Part shown: positions 1 through 8,164 of the stretch, one piece after another
Numbering within the stretch: the stretch's first letter is position 1
How the letters are laid out: the number at the start of each line of letters is the position of its first letter
Assembly (NCBI GenBank): GCA_002338445.1
Contig: DDII01000058.1
Span: 1 to 17,143 of the forward strand
Direction: 5' to 3'
Source: Cellvibrionales bacterium UBA1854
Lineage (GTDB): Bacteria > Pseudomonadota > Gammaproteobacteria > Pseudomonadales > Porticoccaceae
Length of the DNA stretch: 17,143 nt
Program-made: the position numbers and the translations under genes
Notes under the pieces: generated by a model
Databases searched by the model: none
What the model saw: the letters and a program-made list of their open reading frames with translations, nothing else
Told to the model about the DNA's origin: nothing

Positions 1-1
1 T

Positions 2-2977
2 GAGATGTCAAATGCTACTAATGTTGAAACTTTGATCAACTCCATGCCTCAGGTTGTCGGGGGAACTGATAGAACCTCTAATTTTGGATTCGGCCTCGCA
101 TCAGCTGAGTTGAGAGGTTTAGGCTCTCAGAGAACACTGGTATTACTCAATAGCAAGAGGTTTGTGCCAAGCATTGCAGACGGCAGTACAGTCGATCTCA
201 ACTTCATCCCCATAGGTCTGATAGACCGTGTTGAAGTTCTAACCGGTGGTGCGTCTGCAGCATATGGATCGGATGCTATGGCGGGAGTTATTAACTTTAT
301 TCTCAAAGAAAACATTGAAGGCTGGGAGGTGAATTTCGGGACTGAGGCTACGTTTGACCAGCTAGATGCGGGAATCACAAATTTCAACATTACTAATGGC
401 GGAAATTTTGCCTCTTACCGCGGGACTTACATGGTTCATTTCGATGCAACTAACCGATCAGTGGTCAAGTACTCAGACAGAGAGCTGACGGAATCAAGGC
501 TCCTGGACCGATATGACGAAAATGGTGCTGCAATTGGTTTCCGGAATCAGGGTCTTCAGGACGCATTCGGCGGCACACAATTCCCTGGAACGTCAGATAC
601 CGGTTTTTTCGATGCCAGGGTCTTTGGACTTCTTGGCAGTCCGCTCGGGTCATTCGGTGAGGGGGGTATTATCCAGCCTCTAAATCCTGCTACTCTTCCT
701 AACCTCAATACTGAAAATTCGTTACAACAGGCTCAAAAACGTAACGCCCTCCTAGCAAACTTTACCTTCGATGTGACCGATCAAATGAGTATTTATGGCG
801 ACCTTACTTGGAGCACAAGTGAAGTACCTGGTACTATGGGACCACCAGCTATAGGATGGCCGTCCAGCCAGACACCATTCTCGATTGACGGAAATCCCTT
901 TGTCGATTCCTCATTTCAACCGACGCTCGGCAGAGTGTTGGGAACTCGGTATGAACCCGTCTCTCAGGAGCAACAACAAACTGTTCGATCATTACTTGCG
1001 AGTAACAACTTTTTTGAGCTTGCTGGAGCAATCAACAGTATTGCAGCCTCCGTTGGTCCATCGGCATTTCAAGAATTAAATCGATGCTTTTTGGGTCGGC
1101 CAGCCGACATTTCCTATTACGCAGGAAATATAGCTAGCGGAGGTTTTCCAGTTCTGATTCAAGATGATAACCAAAATTGTATCGGTGATATTGGCTCTGC
1201 AGGGTTCTACGAGTATAACATTCCGGGATGGCTTGGTAGATGGATGTCAGAGATGGATAATACTTCTTGGACAAGTGACTATGAGGTCATGCAAATAGAA
1301 TTTGGCGTGGAAGGTAGCTTTTCTGATAGCTGGGGGTACGACTTTTATGTCCAAAGGGGAGAAGTTACCAGTGATGTTACCGTGACTCCGCTCATTAATA
1401 ACGAAAAGCTTCAAAGAGCTCTGATGGTACGCGAAAGTGTGCCCGGGTCTGGTGTTGCTGAATGTATTCCTTCAACTGTTGAAAATTCACCATGTGTTCC
1501 GATGAATATTTTCGGAGCAGGTAACGTATCCTCCGAAGCGGTCGCTTATATCTCTGAGGATGGAACTCAAACCACCACCAATACTCAGACCGTAATATTC
1601 GGAACAATTTCTGGAAACACAATGGGATGGTTTGAGATGCCATTGGATGCTGGCCCCATTGGTGCAGCAATTGGATTTGAGTACCTGAAAAATAGAACAG
1701 AGGGAACCCGAAATTCTATCATGGATCCCGGTGCTTTTAGCGGATGGCACAACGTCCCCGGTGTTGTTAATGCTCAGATTGATAGCACTTCATTCTTCTC
1801 TGAACTACTTGTGCCGCTCGCTAGCGGCCTGCCTGGGATAGATTTTCTTGAGCTTGAACTCGGATTTAGAGCATCAAACCACTCTCAAACAGGCAATTCT
1901 ACAAGTTACAAAACAGCGGTCTCGTACTACCCCACCGAAGATCTGCAAATTAGGGCATCTTTTAATGAAGCTTTCAGGTCACCGAGCATGGCCGAGCTTT
2001 TTGTACCTATTGTATACAGAGACGGAGTTAATGACCCCTGCGCTCGCTATTTTTGGAGGCCTGCACTGGCTCCTCAGTCCAAGTGTGAGGCAACCGGGGT
2101 TCCGCCGGCAAATTTTGATACTCCAAGCATTGCTGTATTTGATGTAGACAGAAACTTTGGCGGAAATCCCGATTTGGCTGAAGAAACTGCCGGCACTTTT
2201 TCTACTGGTTTTGTCTGGACTCCATACGATATTGACGGCCTTTCGATCAGCGTCGATTATTTCGACATTGAGATTGAAAATTTTATAGACTTTAATCCTT
2301 ATAGGTACAGGATGCCCGGTACTGTGGGCTTTGTGGGAGAGTGCTATAACCCGCTTAATGACGGTGGTAGAATAGCTTTCGCTTGTAAAAATCTCACGCG
2401 AGACGCCTCTGGGCGACTCATAGAGGTGTTTACCGGTTATGATAATATCGGTACGCATAAATTATCTGGTTTTGATATCAATCTGAATTACCAATTCGAT
2501 CTCTTTGACGGAATCGCAAACGTTGTTTATGTGGGCACTAAGCTGCGAGAACGCTCGATAGATAGTCGGATTCTTAGCGCGAAAGAATCGAGCTGTCTTG
2601 GAACCTTTAATGATGACTGCGGTCTAACCACACCGATTCCAGAATTCAAGCATAGAATGACGGTAGACTGGTCTTATGATGCATGGACACATCAGATTGT
2701 TTGGAAGTACCTCTCTGCTATCGAGGACGGAGACGACGATATTGACTATGTGACCGAATCTACAGGCGGGTATTCCACTCTCGATGCCTCGTCAATTTAT
2801 GACACCTTCACAGGAATTCAATTCGTAGTTGGAGTTAAAAATCTTCTGGATGAGCAGGCACCAATAATTGGAAGTAATATCCAGCTCAATAATGAAGTCG
2901 GGTCCACAAACACATACCCATTACTCTACGATGTGTTTGGAAGAACTATATTCGTCAAGATCAAGTTAGAATTTTAA
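2..2977 (+). CDS. TonB-dependent outer-membrane receptor, N-terminus cut by window edge
   Basis: The reading frame is open through the left edge, so the signal peptide, TonB box and start of the plug are missing. About 991 residues are visible. Counting from the first visible Met (position 5), residues 1-100 are the end of the plug domain, with the family pattern LRGLG..RTLVLLN, then DLN.IP..LIDRVEVLTGGASAAYGSDAMAGVINFIL. The rest is a long beta-barrel with alternating aromatic strands and extended loops. It includes the typical FNEAFRSPSMAELF barrel motif near residue 660 and ends in an aromatic residue (KIKLEF), as expected for BamA-dependent insertion. Such receptors import large or scarce ligands (iron chelates, glycans, peptides) across the outer membrane using TonB energy. 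The ligand cannot be read from the sequence. The plug style matches the large 'TGGASA.YGSDA' group common in marine Gammaproteobacteria and sphingomonads. It is convergent with the AsnC/Lrp gene, 28 bp away. The Met at position 5 is internal to the plug and is not the true start. Confidence 0.93.
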   Translation, partial: EMSNATNVETLINSMPQVVGGTDRTSNFGFGLASAELRGLGSQRTLVLLNSKRFVPSIADGSTVDLNFIPIGLIDRVEVLTGGASAAYGSDAMAGVINFILKENIEGWEVNFGTEATFDQLDAGITNFNITNGGNFASYRGTYMVHFDATNRSVVKYSDRELTESRLLDRYDENGAAIGFRNQGLQDAFGGTQFPGTSDTGFFDARVFGLLGSPLGSFGEGGIIQPLNPATLPNLNTENSLQQAQKRNALLANFTFDVTDQMSIYGDLTWSTSEVPGTMGPPAIGWPSSQTPFSIDGNPFVDSSFQPTLGRVLGTRYEPVSQEQQQTVRSLLASNNFFELAGAINSIAASVGPSAFQELNRCFLGRPADISYYAGNIASGGFPVLIQDDNQNCIGDIGSAGFYEYNIPGWLGRWMSEMDNTSWTSDYEVMQIEFGVEGSFSDSWGYDFYVQRGEVTSDVTVTPLINNEKLQRALMVRESVPGSGVAECIPSTVENSPCVPMNIFGAGNVSSEAVAYISEDGTQTTTNTQTVIFGTISGNTMGWFEMPLDAGPIGAAIGFEYLKNRTEGTRNSIMDPGAFSGWHNVPGVVNAQIDSTSFFSELLVPLASGLPGIDFLELELGFRASNHSQTGNSTSYKTAVSYYPTEDLQIRASFNEAFRSPSMAELFVPIVYRDGVNDPCARYFWRPALAPQSKCEATGVPPANFDTPSIAVFDVDRNFGGNPDLAEETAGTFSTGFVWTPYDIDGLSISVDYFDIEIENFIDFNPYRYRMPGTVGFVGECYNPLNDGGRIAFACKNLTRDASGRLIEVFTGYDNIGTHKLSGFDINLNYQFDLFDGIANVVYVGTKLRERSIDSRILSAKESSCLGTFNDDCGLTTPIPEFKHRMTVDWSYDAWTHQIVWKYLSAIEDGDDDIDYVTESTGGYSTLDASSIYDTFTGIQFVVGVKNLLDEQAPIIGSNIQLNNEVGSTNTYPLLYDVFGRTIFVKIKLEF

Positions 2978-3005
2978 TCTACATGGCTTACGCGCTTTTG
3001 TTAAA

Positions 3006-3488
3006 CTAAGTCACCAGGCTCAGCGGGAACGCGGTCCTATCGAGAGCTTTTCGCATTATAAAGGAAGAGGTCACACCACTAACACCTGCGATGCGAGTTA
3101 TTTTTCCGAGGAGAAAATCGTGGTAACGGTCCATATTTGGTACAACCACTTTAAGTTGGTAGTCGGCGTCATGACCTGTGATCAGATAACATTCGAGGAC
3201 CTCATCATACAGGGAAACGGTGCGTTCGAAATTATCGAACCGCTCCTGTGTGTGCTGATCCATTCGAATATGCAATATAGCTGTCAGATGTAAATTTACA
3301 GTTCGCTCATTTAGACGTACAACCCAATCTCGAATGACGCCATGTTCCTGAAGACTTTTAACGCGTCGAGAACATGGTGCTGGTGTTAAACCAACTTTTT
3401 CGGCTAGCTCTTGATTCGATTGACTTCCATCCTTTTGTAATTCCCTTAATATATGTAAATCATAACGATCAAGCTGAAAGCTGCTCAT
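3006..3488 (-). CDS. AsnC/Lrp-family transcriptional regulator
   Basis: 160 residues, the usual size for the family. Residues 5-55 form the winged-helix DNA-binding part (LDRYDLHILRELQKDG, then SNQELAEKVGLTPAPCSRRVKSL as the helix-turn-helix, then GVIRDW). Residues 65-150 form the RAM/AsnC ligand-binding domain, with a G-H-D-A-D-Y turn at 105-110 where family members bind an amino-acid effector. These proteins form dimers to octamers that wrap DNA and respond to amino acids such as leucine. The gene is divergent from leuA with 178 bp between the two starts, so leucine-pathway control and autoregulation are the natural guess. ATG at 3488 gives a normal family N-terminus, and an upstream TATAAT on this strand (3527-3522) could serve as its -10. 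The family is certain; the effector and target set are inferred. Confidence 0.93.
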   Translation of the reverse strand: MSSFQLDRYDLHILRELQKDGSQSNQELAEKVGLTPAPCSRRVKSLQEHGVIRDWVVRLNERTVNLHLTAILHIRMDQHTQERFDNFERTVSLYDEVLECYLITGHDADYQLKVVVPNMDRYHDFLLGKITRIAGVSGVTSSFIMRKALDRTAFPLSLVT

Positions 3489-3527
3489 ACCTAGGTTTTT
3501 CCGTAAAATTTAATATATATCATTATA

Positions 3528-3584
3528 ACGCAATTATATTGCGCTTATATCGAAATTTATGCAATATTTAATATATAATTGCGT
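3528..3584. promoter_or_regulatory. Candidate shared operator in the regulator/leuA divergent region
   Basis: This AT-rich stretch contains repeated CGCAAT/ATTGCG half-sites. CGCAAT-TAT-ATTGCG forms a perfect palindrome at 3529-3543. GCAAT (3561-3565) and ATTGC (3578-3582) form a second inverted pair. ACGCAATTATAT (3528-3539) is a 12-bp perfect inverted repeat of 3573-3584. The pair centres are about 35 bp apart. The first palindrome lies just upstream of a TATAAT on the minus strand (3522-3527), and the last half-site lies just upstream of a TATAAT on the plus strand (3596-3601). Multiple spaced dyads fit an oligomeric Lrp/AsnC protein. The repeats are seen directly; binding by the adjacent regulator is inferred. 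Confidence 0.5.
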
Positions 3585-3595
3585 AAAATATGTTT

Positions 3596-3601
3596 TATAA
3601 T
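3596..3601 (+). promoter_or_regulatory. Candidate -10 hexamer of the leuA promoter
   Basis: A perfect TATAAT lies 66 nt upstream of the leuA ATG. No good -35 hexamer is found at 16-18 bp, because TTGCGT at 3579-3584 is only 11 bp away and belongs to the operator repeat. A promoter of this shape may depend on the regulator. No leucine-rich leader peptide or attenuator stem is visible between here and leuA, so control by attenuation seems unlikely. Confidence 0.35.
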
Positions 3602-3666
3602 TGTAGACAATTAAAAACTCTAATTCTAACGCAAGAATAGCAAGATGCGGAAATAGGGAACTGGTT

Positions 3667-5331
3667 ATGTTTGATCACACAAAATATATTCCGTTTACGC
3701 CAATTGCACTGCCAGGTCGGTCATGGCCGGATCAGCAAATTCGTAAAGCTCCTTCCTGGTGTAGTGTCGACCTCCGCGATGGTAATCAAGCCCTCATCAA
3801 TCCCATGGGCGTAGAGCAAAAAATGAATATGTTTGATCTCCTCGTAAAGATTGGATTTAAGGAAATTGAGGTCGGCTTTCCCTCAGCATCGCAACCAGAC
3901 TTCGATTTTGTGCGAAAACTTATTGACGAGGAACGAATCCCTACTGATGTGACCATTCAAGTGCTTACCCAAGCTAGGAAGGAGCTAATCGAGCGGACAT
4001 ATAAAGCTTTAAAAGGTGCTACTCGGGCTATTGTTCATGTCTATAATTCAACATCAACCGTCCAACGTGATCAGGTCTTTGCATTACCGCCCGAGGGTAT
4101 TATAAATATTGCCGCCCAAGGCGCCAAGTGGGTAAAAGAATGTGCGATGCGCTACCCCAAAACTGACTGGATCTTTCAATATTCACCCGAGAGCTTCACA
4201 GGGACAGATAGCACTCATGCAATTGCTGTTTGTAATGCCGTGCTTGACGAGTGGAGACCGGAGCTCGGGCAAAAAGTTATTCTAAACCTTCCTGCAACAG
4301 TTGAGATGTCTACGCCGAACGTATTTGCGGACCAGATAGAATATTTTTGTCGAAATTTAACCAGGCGAGAGCATGTAATAATTAGTCTTCACACCCATAA
4401 TGACCGTGGATGCGGTGTGGCAGCCGCTGAGTTAGGAATATTAGCGGGTGCAGATCGCATAGAGGGAACACTTTTGGGTAATGGAGAGCGCACCGGTAAT
4501 ATGGATATAGTAATCATGGCAATGAATCTTTACTCGCAAGGTATCAATCCTCAGCTAAATCTTTCAAATATCGTTGAAATCATTGATGTGGTGGAAGACT
4601 GTACCAATATAGGCATCGCTCCTCGCCACCCTTGGGCAGGCGAGCTTGTTTATACCGCCTTCTCAGGGAGTCACCAGGATGCGATTCGAAAATCGATTCA
4701 GTATCACAAAGAACACGATCAATCATTCTGGAACGTAGCATACCTGCCAATTGATCCAAGGGATATTGGCAGACGCTACGAGGCGGTAGTCCGGATTAAT
4801 AGCCAAAGTGGCAAAGGTGGTGTTGCGCTCGTGCTCGAACGTGACTACAACATTGAACTGCCTAAGTGGATGCAAATTCAGCTCAGCAAAGTTGTTCAGG
4901 CTAAGGTTGAGAAAACCGGTCGAGAAATTTCTTCAAAAGATATTAAAGCGCTCTATGAAAACTACTTTGTAAAGGTTGACGATGAGTGGAATCTAAAGTA
5001 TTACCATCTGCAGCATAACCAACAACAGGTCGATGCCCAATTTTCGGTGGGTAACAAAAGCTTCAAGGGTCGAGGAGCCGGTGTGCTTGAGGCTCTCTGT
5101 AGTGCACTGAGCGATCAATTTGGATGTGACATACAGATCTTACAGTTTGACCAACACGCAGTCGGCTCAGGTAGTGATGCCGAAGCGCAAAGCTCGATTA
5201 AAGTCAAAGTTGGTACTGAGTCATTCTTCGCGTCTGCCACCTCCAGCGATTCGAGCGCTGCATCCTTGCAGGCACTATTAACTGCTTTTTCAAAGACACA
5301 AACAGCATCCTCAGTGCTTGGAGTCGCTTAA
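3667..5331 (+). CDS. leuA: 2-isopropylmalate synthase (long form, about 554 aa)
   Basis: Catalyses the first committed step of leucine synthesis: acetyl-CoA plus 2-oxoisovalerate gives 2-isopropylmalate plus CoA, in the cytoplasm. Residues 29-300 form the HMGL-like TIM barrel, with the metal and substrate motif DLRDGNQAL at 35-43, the metal-binding HTHND at 242-246, and the G.GERTGN loop at 271-278. Residues 440-545 form the C-terminal leucine-sensing regulatory domain (KGRGAGVLEALCSAL, then a beta strand with H.VGSGSDAEAQSSIKV). The length matches the long LeuA form found in pseudomonads and actinobacteria rather than the roughly 520-aa E. coli form. The ATG at 3667 is preceded by a modest AGGGA. 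The gene is divergent from an AsnC/Lrp regulator, which probably controls it. The stop codon overlaps the stop of the convergent FAD-oxidase gene, so no separate terminator fits between them. Confidence 0.97.
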   Translation: MFDHTKYIPFTPIALPGRSWPDQQIRKAPSWCSVDLRDGNQALINPMGVEQKMNMFDLLVKIGFKEIEVGFPSASQPDFDFVRKLIDEERIPTDVTIQVLTQARKELIERTYKALKGATRAIVHVYNSTSTVQRDQVFALPPEGIINIAAQGAKWVKECAMRYPKTDWIFQYSPESFTGTDSTHAIAVCNAVLDEWRPELGQKVILNLPATVEMSTPNVFADQIEYFCRNLTRREHVIISLHTHNDRGCGVAAAELGILAGADRIEGTLLGNGERTGNMDIVIMAMNLYSQGINPQLNLSNIVEIIDVVEDCTNIGIAPRHPWAGELVYTAFSGSHQDAIRKSIQYHKEHDQSFWNVAYLPIDPRDIGRRYEAVVRINSQSGKGGVALVLERDYNIELPKWMQIQLSKVVQAKVEKTGREISSKDIKALYENYFVKVDDEWNLKYYHLQHNQQQVDAQFSVGNKSFKGRGAGVLEALCSALSDQFGCDIQILQFDQHAVGSGSDAEAQSSIKVKVGTESFFASATSSDSSAASLQALLTAFSKTQTASSVLGVA

Positions 5332-6713
5332 ACAACCCTCCCTCGATTCAGTATATTTCTTGGATCCAAAGCTTGCTTTAAGGTTCTCATGAGCGCGATC
5401 TCAGCGTCACTTCGTGACAACCTCAAGTAATTTTTTTTAAGAACTCCTACCCCATGCTCCGCCGTGATTGCACCGCCGAACTTTCCGATAAGTTCCATGA
5501 TATCTCTTTCAATGGCTCCACCATCCTCTACTCGATCTGAAAACACAACAGCATGCAGATTATTGTCGGCAATGTGGCCAAAAAAAAGGGTATCTGTGCC
5601 CTGATAATTAATATCCAATTCCATTAATAATTCTTGTGAGAAGTCCTCAATCAGATGTATTGGAAGGCTAATATCCTGATTTGAAACGACGCCTTTTAAA
5701 TTTAGTAGTTCCCCAATCCCGTCTCGAATACGCCAGAATTTTTGAGCATCTTGCTGTGATTTCGCCACGAGCACATCCACAAGAAAACCTGCCTCCATTT
5801 GGTCATAAAGTTGACTTTCGAACCATTCCGCTGACTCTTCAGCTCGATTATCTTTATATTCCACTAGAAGATAGAATGGATGTTGGTGACTAAAAGGATC
5901 GTCCAACGAGGGGAGCACTTCTAAAACCCTTCGATAGTAAGCAGCCCACATTACTTCAAACCCAGTCAACCCTGCTCCAAGCCAACGTTTGAAGGCGTTG
6001 AGGACTTTTATTATTGATTGGTAGTCGTTAAGGGCACAGAGCGCAGTATGCGTTGCTTGATATTGAGGTTGAAGTTGCAACACCACACGACTTATGATGC
6101 CCAACGTTCCCTCAGAGCCAATGAATAGTTGCTTAAGGTCATATCCAGAGTTATTTTTAACCATTTTGTTCATTGAGTTAACGATCGTTCCATCTGCGAG
6201 GACGGCCTCCAAGCCGAGTACATGCGAGCGAGCCATCCCATAGCGAAGAACTTCCGTGCCGCCTGCATTCGTTGCAATATTACCACCTATGGAGCAAGAG
6301 CCCCGAGCCGCTAAGTCTAAGGGTAGTACGAGGTTATATTGCATAGCCGCTTCCTGAAGCACCTGAAGAGGCGTTCCTGCCAGTGCGGAGAGCGTCATTC
6401 CCACTTGATCAATCTCCTGAACACCACTGAGCAATTCCAGAGAGATAGCGACCTCGCGACTCTGAGGCGTAGCCCCACCCGCTAGGCCAGTCATCCCGCC
6501 TTGCACCACGACAGGCTGGTTATGCGAGTTGCATATTGACAAGATTTTTGAAAGCTTTTCAGTGGAATTCGGCCTCAAAAGAACATGAGGCGACTTGGGC
6601 GGAGCAAGGCTCCAATCTGCAAAATGTCGCGCAGATATGTTCCCTTCAAGAAGAACATTGGACCTTCCCAGTACGCGCGAAAACGCATCTTCTAAGTTAT
6701 CCAATGAACTCAT
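5328..6713 (-). CDS. FAD-linked 2-hydroxyacid dehydrogenase (GlcD/D-lactate/D-2-hydroxyglutarate dehydrogenase family)
   Basis: 461 residues. Residues 40-215 form the PCMH-type FAD-binding domain: P-loop-like VVQGGMTGLAGGA at 69-81, GGNIATNAGGTEVLRYG at 143-159 and GSEGTLGIISRV at 199-210. Residues 225-460 form the FAD-oxidase C-terminal domain, with a His-containing metal/substrate motif FGHIADNNLH at 378-387, EHGVG at 419-423 and the family ending LDPRNILNRGRVV. Members oxidise D-2-hydroxyacids (lactate, glycolate, 2-hydroxyglutarate) to 2-oxoacids and pass electrons to quinone or a flavoprotein. The exact substrate cannot be read. The usual FGHxGDGNLH has Gly to Ala and Gly to Asn changes here. 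The gene follows the dioxygenase gene on the same strand with a 50-bp gap, probably in one transcript. Its stop overlaps that of the convergent leuA. Confidence 0.9.
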   Translation of the reverse strand: MSSLDNLEDAFSRVLGRSNVLLEGNISARHFADWSLAPPKSPHVLLRPNSTEKLSKILSICNSHNQPVVVQGGMTGLAGGATPQSREVAISLELLSGVQEIDQVGMTLSALAGTPLQVLQEAAMQYNLVLPLDLAARGSCSIGGNIATNAGGTEVLRYGMARSHVLGLEAVLADGTIVNSMNKMVKNNSGYDLKQLFIGSEGTLGIISRVVLQLQPQYQATHTALCALNDYQSIIKVLNAFKRWLGAGLTGFEVMWAAYYRRVLEVLPSLDDPFSHQHPFYLLVEYKDNRAEESAEWFESQLYDQMEAGFLVDVLVAKSQQDAQKFWRIRDGIGELLNLKGVVSNQDISLPIHLIEDFSQELLMELDINYQGTDTLFFGHIADNNLHAVVFSDRVEDGGAIERDIMELIGKFGGAITAEHGVGVLKKNYLRLSRSDAEIALMRTLKQALDPRNILNRGRVV

Positions 6714-6763
6714 GCCAAAGTTCTATCACTCAGGTATCGGATCTACTCACTCTTTTTGAGGGC

Positions 6764-7834
6764 CTACCATTTTCCGTCGCGATGCTCAACACGATCGAAG
6801 GCATCCCCAATCAACACACCTAACTCGCGGTGTTCACCCTCCTTTAGGTGAACTGCCGGCCGCCCATGTGCGAATCGATAGTTACATATAAGTGCAATAT
6901 CCCCCACGCTCCATCTTATTGGTATTCCATAACGATCATAAACGTTTAAAAACTGTTGCTTTTCCGACTCCGTCATCTCGCTATCATCTCCATAAGTGAG
7001 CTTCAGGGGTCGCTCATCCGGCGCTAGGTGCTGCACCATCGGCCAAGTATCAAACCATGTGCTATCGTCAGCCATGCTACTATAAAGTAGATTCTTGTCT
7101 AACCTAGGGAAATATTCAAATGCAGAGATATAGTAACGGGTCTTTAATAAGCCATTTTCTCCCCACTCCGCCAACAAACCGCGCTTTCTTGCCTCGGCAA
7201 TAGCCTCCTCAGGGTCCTCAGTCAGCATGGATTGTTGCCAATGATTATAGACACCAATGTCTAGTTGATCCTTAAACTGCTCTCGGTCGGTAAGGTTTCG
7301 GTGGTAGCAAAGACCTCTTTCTTTAAGCTTCTGACCAAAAGGCGTCGCCAAAAGATCATCAGTAACCTGCACGTTATCGGATACAAAGGTCTCTCCTCCC
7401 TCACTAGGCACTTTGTAAGCCAAGAAACCGAGCATATTTGTACTGGAACCGATGTAAGCCATCTCATGGTGGTAATGTAACCAGGCATCGAGCGGCGCTC
7501 CTACTTCGTACACATTTTTTTGAAGACTCTTCCGAGGGTTCGCCCCCCCTTCATACTTTCGAGTTGTCTTCAACACCTGAGTGGCTATCAGACGCATTGA
7601 CTCTAAATCAGTAAGCCCGGTATTGATAATGTGAACCAAACCAACCTGATCAAATACTTCACTCATTCTTTTCTCAAGAGAGACGCTCGGAGTTAGAGGG
7701 CTGATGCCGCACCTAAACTCGTGAGCATCAATAACAAACATCGATGGATCTATTGCTGGAGTCCCGGTCCACCACTTCGGTTCGGAAATATTATCAAGTG
7801 GGGCGTATGCCGCTTCATCAAACGCTGTTTTCAT
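6764..7834 (-). CDS. Fe(II)/2-oxoglutarate-dependent dioxygenase, TauD/TfdA family
   Basis: 356 residues from the ATG at 7834, chosen because a GAGG lies 9 nt upstream. Alternative upstream starts are ATG 7849 and TTG 7858. The iron triad is visible: H-x-E at residues 122-124 (in LHYHHEMAY), and the distal His at 323 in NYRFAHGRPAV. The Arg at 336 (HRELGVLIG) is placed to bind the 2-oxoglutarate carboxylate. GGETFVSDN at 146-154 is the usual strand after the first His. These enzymes couple 2-oxoglutarate decarboxylation to hydroxylation or cleavage of a substrate such as taurine, a phenoxyacid or a related small acid. The substrate is unknown here. The HxE (not HxD) variant places it near the clavaminate-synthase-like branch. 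It is the first gene of a two-gene unit with the downstream FAD-linked hydroxyacid dehydrogenase, which suggests a short oxidative pathway. The family is secure; the function is not. Confidence 0.87.
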   Translation of the reverse strand: MKTAFDEAAYAPLDNISEPKWWTGTPAIDPSMFVIDAHEFRCGISPLTPSVSLEKRMSEVFDQVGLVHIINTGLTDLESMRLIATQVLKTTRKYEGGANPRKSLQKNVYEVGAPLDAWLHYHHEMAYIGSSTNMLGFLAYKVPSEGGETFVSDNVQVTDDLLATPFGQKLKERGLCYHRNLTDREQFKDQLDIGVYNHWQQSMLTEDPEEAIAEARKRGLLAEWGENGLLKTRYYISAFEYFPRLDKNLLYSSMADDSTWFDTWPMVQHLAPDERPLKLTYGDDSEMTESEKQQFLNVYDRYGIPIRWSVGDIALICNYRFAHGRPAVHLKEGEHRELGVLIGDAFDRVEHRDGKW

Positions 7835-8164
7835 ATTTAATGCCCTCATATCGTGCAATTTCGCGAAGTGTATCTACGAATTCGCTCCGCGACAACTATT
7901 TTTTTTTCAAATAAAATGTTACCTATAATTAGCTAGGTGAAAAAGTCATAAAACCTAAAAAAAGCAATGTATTTCAGATACGTAGTCGCTTTTGATAAAG
8001 ATCGCATAAAACATGAAAATTTGGTCAAATAAACTGGTTTTTTGTGCAATGTTTATATGGACCCTTGTTATGATGCAAACTAGAATAATTTTTTTGGAAA
8101 AGAACGTAAAATATAATTAACCTGTTGCTATTTTTCTTGATAATAGAGTTACAAAGACGACACT
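7835..8164. promoter_or_regulatory. AT-rich divergent control region before the molybdenum-cofactor operon
   Basis: About 330 bp without a credible gene, between the divergent dioxygenase gene and the operon. Plus-strand promoter candidates are a TATAAT at 7924-7929 with no good -35, and an extended -10 TGTTATGAT at 8066-8074, also without a consensus -35. TTGAT-AAAG-ATCGC at 7992-8005 matches 8 of 10 positions of the FNR/CRP-type TTGAT-N4-ATCAA site. That would fit anaerobic control of molybdoenzymes but could arise by chance in AT-rich DNA. A 5-bp dyad (GCGAA/TTCGC, 7863-7885) lies in the dioxygenase leader. No molybdenum-cofactor riboswitch fold or ModE-like palindrome is recognisable. No recognisable piece of the missing molybdoenzyme N-terminus is present here. 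Confidence 0.4.

Noticed and set aside
1979..2458. 159-codon open frame on the minus strand inside the receptor gene
   Set aside because: It lies wholly within a strong plus-strand receptor coding region, has no recognisable protein features and no ribosome-binding site worth noting.
3602..3666. Leucine leader peptide and attenuator before leuA
   Set aside because: No short frame rich in Leu codons, and no stem followed by a T-run; the LeuA type and the adjacent regulator point to repressor or activator control.
7835..8164. Molybdenum-cofactor riboswitch upstream of the operon
   Set aside because: No GC-rich multi-stem element is visible; the leader is AT-rich with only weak dyads.
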